Positions 60,001-64,000 of a stretch of 64,000 nt of DNA are shown piece after piece; position 1 is the first letter of the stretch; the number at the start of each line of letters is the position of its first letter. A program made the position numbers and the translations under genes. This DNA comes from Pterobdella sp. o SKG-2022 (lineage: Eukaryota; Annelida; Clitellata; Hirudinida; Piscicolidae): assembly GCA_964035795.1 (NCBI GenBank), contig OZ038320.1, forward strand, positions 17,192,589-17,256,588. The letters run 5' to 3'. Under the pieces are notes generated by a model, which had not been told where the DNA came from, ran no database searches, and saw nothing but the letters and a program-made list of their open reading frames with translations.

Positions 60001-63000
60001 CAAATCACCCAAAACCATTGAAACCACTTTGGTGTCAGTTCCTTGCAAATCTTCAGAAGCAGAGGTTTTGGTTAACGAACTTTTGGCAATAAAATCTCCC
60101 TTTTTATGTACACTTTCTTCATCTTGTCTGTCTCCTTCAATGAACGTGAGTAAGGTATTAATATCGATTTTGTGAGCTCCCATTTCACACTTTTCGAGTT
60201 TGCACAAAACGTTTATGGCATCATTATGTTTTATCACATCTTCATTCTCTGCTATTTCAACCATGAAGTCATCAACTTTTTCTGAATCTTTCTTCATACG
60301 ACTTTTCAATTGATTCTTATCTTCTACAGTATTTTGTACATTATCGACTTGATCTACATTATTTTCGAGTTTATGTTCCTTCGTCGTTTCGATTGCAGAT
60401 TTTGAAATACATTTTTCATTGACATTTTCAATTGGTAGCTGGTTGTTTTCATTTTGAGCAACTTCTTCACACAATGAGTGCTTGTTTCTTTTCCTCACAA
60501 CAGTTACAAATCCAGTGTCATCTACCAAATTACCGTCTTGCAGCTCTTTATTTAAATATTCTTGTTCCAAAATTATTTGCTTTTTATTCAAATCACCCAA
60601 AACCATTGAAACTACTTTGGTGTCAGTTCCTTGCAAATCTTCAGAAGCAGAGGTTTTGGTTAACGAACTTTTGGCAATAAAATCTCCCTTTTTATGTACA
60701 CTTTCTTCATCTTGTCTGTCTCCTTCAATGAACGTGAGTAAGGTATTAATATCGATTTTGTGAGCTCCCATTTCACACTTTTCGAGTTTGCACAAAACGT
60801 TTATGGCATCATTATGTTTTATCACATCTTCATTCTCTGCTATTTCAACCATGAAGTCATCAACTTTTTCTGAATCTTTCTTCATACGACTTTTCAATTG
60901 ATTCTTATCTTCTACAGTATTTTGTACATTATCGACTTGATCTACATTATTTTCGAGTTTATGTTCCTTCGTCGTTTCGATTGCAGATTTTGAAATACAT
61001 TTTTCATTGACATTTTCAATTGGTAGCTGGTTGTTTTCATTTTGAGCAACTTCTTCACACAATGAGTGCTTGTTTCTTTTCCTCACAACAGTTACAAATC
61101 CAGTGTCATCTACCAAATTACCGTCTTGCAGCTCTTTATCTAAATATTCTTGTTCCAAAATTATTTGCTTTTTATTCAAATCACCCAAAACCATTGAAAC
61201 CACTTTGGTGTCAGTTCCTTGCAAATCTTCAGAAGCAGAGGTTTTGGTTAACGAACTTTTGGCAATAAAATCTCCCTTTTTATGTACACATTCTTCATCT
61301 TGTCTGTCTCCTTCAATGAACGTGAGTAAGGTATTAATATCGATTTTGTGAGCTCCCATTTCACACTTTTCGAGTTTGCACAAAACGTTTATGGCATCAT
61401 TATGTTTTATCACATCTTCATTCTCTGCTATTTCAACCATGAAGTCATCAACTTTTTCTGAATCTTTCTTCATACGACTTTTCAATTGATTCTTATCTTC
61501 TACAGTATTTTGTACATTATCGACTTGATCTACATTATTTTCGAGTTTATGTTCCTTCGTCGTTTCGATTGCAGATTTTGAAATACATTTTTCATTGACA
61601 TTTTCAATTGGTAGCTGGTTGTTTTCATTTTGAGCAACTTCTTCACACAATGAGTGCTTGTTTCTTTTCCTCACAACAGTTACAAATCCAGTGTCATCTA
61701 CCAAATTACCGTCTTGCAGCTCTTTATCTAAATATTCTTGTTCCAAAATTATTTGCTTTTTATTCAAATCACCCAAAACCATTGAAACTACTTTGGTGTC
61801 AGTTCCTTGCAAATCTTCAGAAGCAGAGGTTTTGGTTAACGAACTTTTGGCAATAAAATCTCCCTTTTTATGTACACTTTCTTCATCCTGTCTGTCTCCT
61901 TCAATGAACGTGAGTAAGGTATTAATATCGATTTTGTGAGCTCCCATTTCACACTTTTCGAGTTTGCACAAAACGTTTATGGCATCATTATGTTTTATCA
62001 CATCTTCATTCTCTGCTATTTCAACCATGAAGTCATCAACCTTTTCTGAATCTTTCTTCATACGACTTTTCAATTGATTCTTATCTTCTACAGTATTTTG
62101 TACATTATCGACTTGATCTACATTATTTTCGAGTTTATGTTCCTTCGTCGTTTCGATTGCAGATTTTGAAATACATTTTTCATTGACATTTTCAATTGGT
62201 AGCTGGTTGTTTTCATTTTGAGCAACTTCTTCACACAATGAGTGCTTGTTTCTTTTCCTCACAACAGTTACAAATCCAGTGTCATCTACCAAATTACCGT
62301 CTTGCAGCTCTTTATCTAAATATTCTTGTTCCAAAATTATTTGCTTTTTATTCAAATCACCCAAAACCATTGAAACCACTTTGGTGTCAGTTCCTTGCAA
62401 ATCTTCAGAAGCAGAGGTTTTGGTTAACGAACTTTTGGCAATAAAATCTCCCTTTTTATGTACACTTTCTTCATCTTGTCTGTCTCCTTCAATGAACGTG
62501 AGTAAGGTATTAATATCGATTTTGTGAGCTCCCATTTCACACTTTTCGAGTTTGCACAAAACGTTTATGGCATCATTATGTTTTATCACATCTTCATTCT
62601 CTGCTATTTCAACCATGAAGTCATCAACTTTTTCTGAATCTTTCTTCATACGACTTTTCAATTGATTCTTATCTTCTACAGTATTTTGTACATTATCGAC
62701 TTGATCTACATTATTTTCGAGTTTATGTTCCTTCGTCGTTTCGATTGCAGATTTTGAAATACATTTTTCATTGACATTTTCAATTGGTAGCTGGTTGTTT
62801 TCATTTTGAGCAACTTCTTCACACAATGAGTGCTTGTTTCTTTTCCTCACAACAGTTACAAATCCAGTGTCATCTACCAAATTACCGTCTTGCAGCTCTT
62901 TATCTAAATATTCTTGTTCCAAAATTATTTGCTTTTTATTCAAATCACCCAAAACCATTGAAACTACTTTGGTGTCAGTTCCTTGCAAATCTTCAGAAGC

Positions 63001-64000
63001 AGAGGTTTTGGTTAACGAACTTTTGGCAATAAAATCTCCCTTTTTATGTACACTTTCTTCATCCTGTCTGTCTCCTTCAATGAACGTGAGTAAGGTATTA
63101 ATATCGATTTTGTGAGCTCCCATTTCACACTTTTCGAGTTTGCACAAAACGTTTATGGCATCATTATGTTTTATCACATCTTCATTCTCTGCTATTTCAA
63201 CCATGAAGTCATCAACCTTTTCTGAATCTTTCTTCATACGACTTTTCAATTGATTCTTATCTTCTACAGTATTTTGTACATTATCGACTTGATCTACATT
63301 ATTTTCGAGTTTATGTTCCTTCGTCGTTTCGATTGCAGATTTTGAAATACATTTTTCATTGACATTTTCAATTGGTAGCTGGTTGTTTTCATTTTGAGCA
63401 ACTTCTTCACACAATGAGTGCTTGTTTCTTTTCCTCACAACAGTTACAAATCCAGTGTCATCTACCAAATTACCGTCTTGCAGCTCTTTATCTAAATATT
63501 CTTGTTCCAAAATTATTTGCTTTTTATTCAAATCACCCAAAACCATTGAAACTACTTTGGTGTCAGTTCCTTGCAAATCTTCAGAAGCAGAGGTTTTGGT
63601 TAACGAACTTTTGGCAATAAAATCTCCCTTTTTATGTACACTTTCTTCATCCTGTCTGTCTCCTTCAATGAACGTGAGTAAGGTATTAATATCGATTTTG
63701 TGAGCTCCCATTTCACACTTTTCGAGTTTGCACAAAACGTTTATGGCATCATTATGTTTTATCACATCTTCATTCTCTGCTATTTCAACCATGAAGTCAT
63801 CAACCTTTTCTGAATCTTTCTTCATACGACTTTTCAATTGATTCTTATCTTCTACAGTATTTTGTACATTATCGACTTGATCTACATTATTTTCGAGTTT
63901 ATGTTCCTTCGTCGTTTCGATTGCAGATTTTGAAATACATTTTTCATTGACATTTTCAATTGGTAGCTGGTTGTTTTCATTTTGAGCAACTTCTTCACAC
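57046..64000 (-). CDS. Giant tandem-repeat protein, C-terminal part (N-terminus outside window)
   Basis: One uninterrupted minus-strand frame of about 6.95 kb, without introns, ending at TGA 57046-57048 and open to the right edge, so no start can be chosen. About 10.5 copies of a 196-residue unit are visible. Each is rich in Glu, Lys, Asp and Asn and holds KIDINTLLTFIEGDRQDEES, KKQIILEQEYLDKELQDG, DDTGFVTVVRKRNKHSL and MKKDSEKVDDFMVEIAENE. The last copy stops at NVLCKL. A unique C-terminus of about 260 residues follows: Ser/Thr-rich, then the basic cluster KKRKKKKSKSSKSS (NLS-like), KKRGFNQIRLAMIRLAKED, and a His-rich tail (HHFSHQHHHSHLP, PHYHINHQTKTL). No TM segment or enzyme motif is visible. 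I do not recognise the family. Disordered or helical nuclear scaffold is a guess from composition only. Confidence 0.85.
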   Translation of the reverse strand, partial: CEEVAQNENNQLPIENVNEKCISKSAIETTKEHKLENNVDQVDNVQNTVEDKNQLKSRMKKDSEKVDDFMVEIAENEDVIKHNDAINVLCKLEKCEMGAHKIDINTLLTFIEGDRQDEESVHKKGDFIAKSSLTKTSASEDLQGTDTKVVSMVLGDLNKKQIILEQEYLDKELQDGNLVDDTGFVTVVRKRNKHSLCEEVAQNENNQLPIENVNEKCISKSAIETTKEHKLENNVDQVDNVQNTVEDKNQLKSRMKKDSEKVDDFMVEIAENEDVIKHNDAINVLCKLEKCEMGAHKIDINTLLTFIEGDRQDEESVHKKGDFIAKSSLTKTSASEDLQGTDTKVVSMVLGDLNKKQIILEQEYLDKELQDGNLVDDTGFVTVVRKRNKHSLCEEVAQNENNQLPIENVNEKCISKSAIETTKEHKLENNVDQVDNVQNTVEDKNQLKSRMKKDSEKVDDFMVEIAENEDVIKHNDAINVLCKLEKCEMGAHKIDINTLLTFIEGDRQDEESVHKKGDFIAKSSLTKTSASEDLQGTDTKVVSMVLGDLNKKQIILEQEYLDKELQDGNLVDDTGFVTVVRKRNKHSLCEEVAQNENNQLPIENVNEKCISKSAIETTKEHKLENNVDQVDNVQNTVEDKNQLKSRMKKDSEKVDDFMVEIAENEDVIKHNDAINVLCKLEKCEMGAHKIDINTLLTFIEGDRQDEESVHKKGDFIAKSSLTKTSASEDLQGTDTKVVSMVLGDLNKKQIILEQEYLDKELQDGNLVDDTGFVTVVRKRNKHSLCEEVAQNENNQLPIENVNEKCISKSAIETTKEHKLENNVDQVDNVQNTVEDKNQLKSRMKKDSEKVDDFMVEIAENEDVIKHNDAINVLCKLEKCEMGAHKIDINTLLTFIEGDRQDEECVHKKGDFIAKSSLTKTSASEDLQGTDTKVVSMVLGDLNKKQIILEQEYLDKELQDGNLVDDTGFVTVVRKRNKHSLCEEVAQNENNQLPIENVNEKCISKSAIETTKEHKLENNVDQVDNVQNTVEDKNQLKSRMKKDSEKVDDFMVEIAENEDVIKHNDAINVLCKLEKCEMGAHKIDINTLLTFIEGDRQDEESVHKKGDFIAKSSLTKTSASEDLQGTDTKVVSMVLGDLNKKQIILEQEYLNKELQDGNLVDDTGFVTVVRKRNKHSLCEEVAQNENNQLPIENVNEKCISKSAIETTKEHKLENNVDQVDNVQNTVEDKNQLKSRMKKDSEKVDDFMVEIAENEDVIKHNDAINVLCKLEKCEMGAHKIDINTLLTFIEGDRQDEESVHKKGDFIAKSSLTKTSASEDLQGTDTKVVSMVLGDLNKKQIILEQEYLDKELQDGNLVDDTGFVTVVRKRNKHSLCEEVAQNENNQLPIENVNEKCISKSAIETTKEHKLENNVDQVDNVQNTVEDKNQLKSRMKKDSEKVDDFMVEIAENEDVIKHNDAINVLCKLEKCEMGAHKIDINTLLTFIEGDRQDEESVHKKGDFIAKSSLTKTSASEDLQGTDTKVVSMVLGDLNKKQIILEQEYLDKELQDGNLVDDTGFVTVVRKRNKHSLCEEVAQNENNQLPIENVNEKCISKSAIETTKEHKLENNVDQVDNVQNTVEDKNQLKSRMKKDSEKVDDFMVEIAENEDVIKHNDAINVLCKLEKCEMGAHKIDINTLLTFIEGDRQDEESVHKKGDFIAKSSLTKTSASEDLQGTDTKVVSMVLGDLNKKQIILEQEYLDKELQDGNLVDDTGFVTVVRKRNKHSLCEEVAQNENNQLPIENVNEKCISKSAIETTKEHKLENNVDQVDNVQNTVEDKNQLKSRMKKDSEKVDDFMVEIAENEDVIKHNDAINVLCKLEKCEMGAHKIDINTLLTFIEGDRQDEESVHKKGDFIAKSSLTKTSASEDLQGTDTKVVSMVLGDLNKKQIILEQEYLDKELQDGNLVDDTGFVTVVRKRNKHSLCEEVAQNENNQLPIENVNEKCISKSAIETTKEHKLENNVDQVDNVQNTVEDKNQLKSRMKKDSEKVDDFMVEIAENEDVIKHNDAINVLCKLDNFLNLDPRLLNLSNDIFPNESQDNIPPSHFFVQNSSLNLTNTVHHSHEYSIQSSRFEPQTDRHIELLLISQNQNVFSTSSESVSLISFTVSDTIINASSSFVSSHKCCHNIENISTPDRLVSKLSSTTKSDPLSKINFTSNSSTIKHRIQSIEKVETINKAKKRKKKKSKSSKSSVSTVATIVQPESQTTKKRGFNQIRLAMIRLAKEDPSKKKEKLLMVEEPQDVVPKYHHFSHQHHHSHLPSVNHPVYPLPHYHINHQTKTL
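57843..64000 (-). repeat. Coding minisatellite-like array, 588-bp unit, at least 10.5 copies
   Basis: Landmarks such as cgagtttgcacaaaacgttt recur exactly every 588 bp (57842, 58430, and onward to 63722). Units are almost identical. Differences are a few single bases, mostly silent: act/acc in the VV codons, cctgtctg/cttgtctg, caacttttt/caaccttttt. Two change a residue: Asp to Asn near 60551 and Ser to Cys near 61288. The array runs off the window, so total copy number is unknown. Confidence 0.97.

Noticed and set aside
58080..63703. Ten repeated pairs of plus-strand ORFs of 82 and 93 codons
   Set aside because: They are antisense shadows of the 588-bp coding unit and recur only because the unit does. 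The minus frame is continuous for almost 7 kb.
57843..64000. Array considered as CRISPR or satellite
   Set aside because: Unit is 588 bp, coding and contiguous, with no spacers. It is an exon array in a eukaryotic gene.

Overview
This window is AT-rich metazoan nuclear DNA. It has short AT-rich GT-AG introns, conserved single-copy animal genes, several decayed LINEs of different families and simple repeats. Nothing prokaryotic is present. Base composition, LINE types and tight head-to-tail gene spacing would fit an AT-rich invertebrate that trans-splices, such as a hydrozoan, flatworm or rotifer. The species cannot be named from the sequence. Exon coordinates come from reading splice signals, checking codon phase at each junction and comparing with family sequences known from memory; no alignment was run.

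Layout. (1) 2.4-18.2 kb, minus strand: the 5' part of a gene encoding a GPR180/TMEM145-type ectodomain. Two diverged copies of that ectodomain appear in series, joined by phase-compatible introns. The 7TM part was not found and probably lies left of the window. (2) 18.2-23.2 kb: AT-rich intergenic DNA. (3) 23.2-47.2 kb, plus strand: five housekeeping genes in a row: NDUFS6 (complex I), N6AMT1/HEMK2 (methyltransferase), TUBGCP4 (gamma-tubulin ring complex), a short VPS37 (ESCRT-I) and a TRAM protein (ER translocon). The first four gaps from stop codon to next start are 144, 114, 149 and 517 bp, although the introns hold kilobases of transposons. This is the pattern of an operon resolved by trans-splicing. 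(4) LINE remnants sit in VPS37 intron 3 and TRAM intron 3 and in the intergenic DNA at 48.1-50.5 kb and 51.7-55.9 kb, the last as two related copies tail to tail. (5) 57.0-64.0 kb, minus strand: the 3' end of a very long open frame made of almost identical 588-bp (196-codon) units, running off the right edge.

Most notable: the doubled ectodomain with a furin-like site in its long linker, the operon-like cluster, an NDUFS6 with two of four family zinc ligands changed to Ser, a one-base shift in a T run of TRAM, the highly homogeneous 588-bp coding array, and a MITE-like element in a TUBGCP4 intron. The clustered genes do unrelated jobs (respiration, protein methylation, microtubule nucleation, endosomal sorting, ER import); any link would be shared transcription, not a shared pathway.
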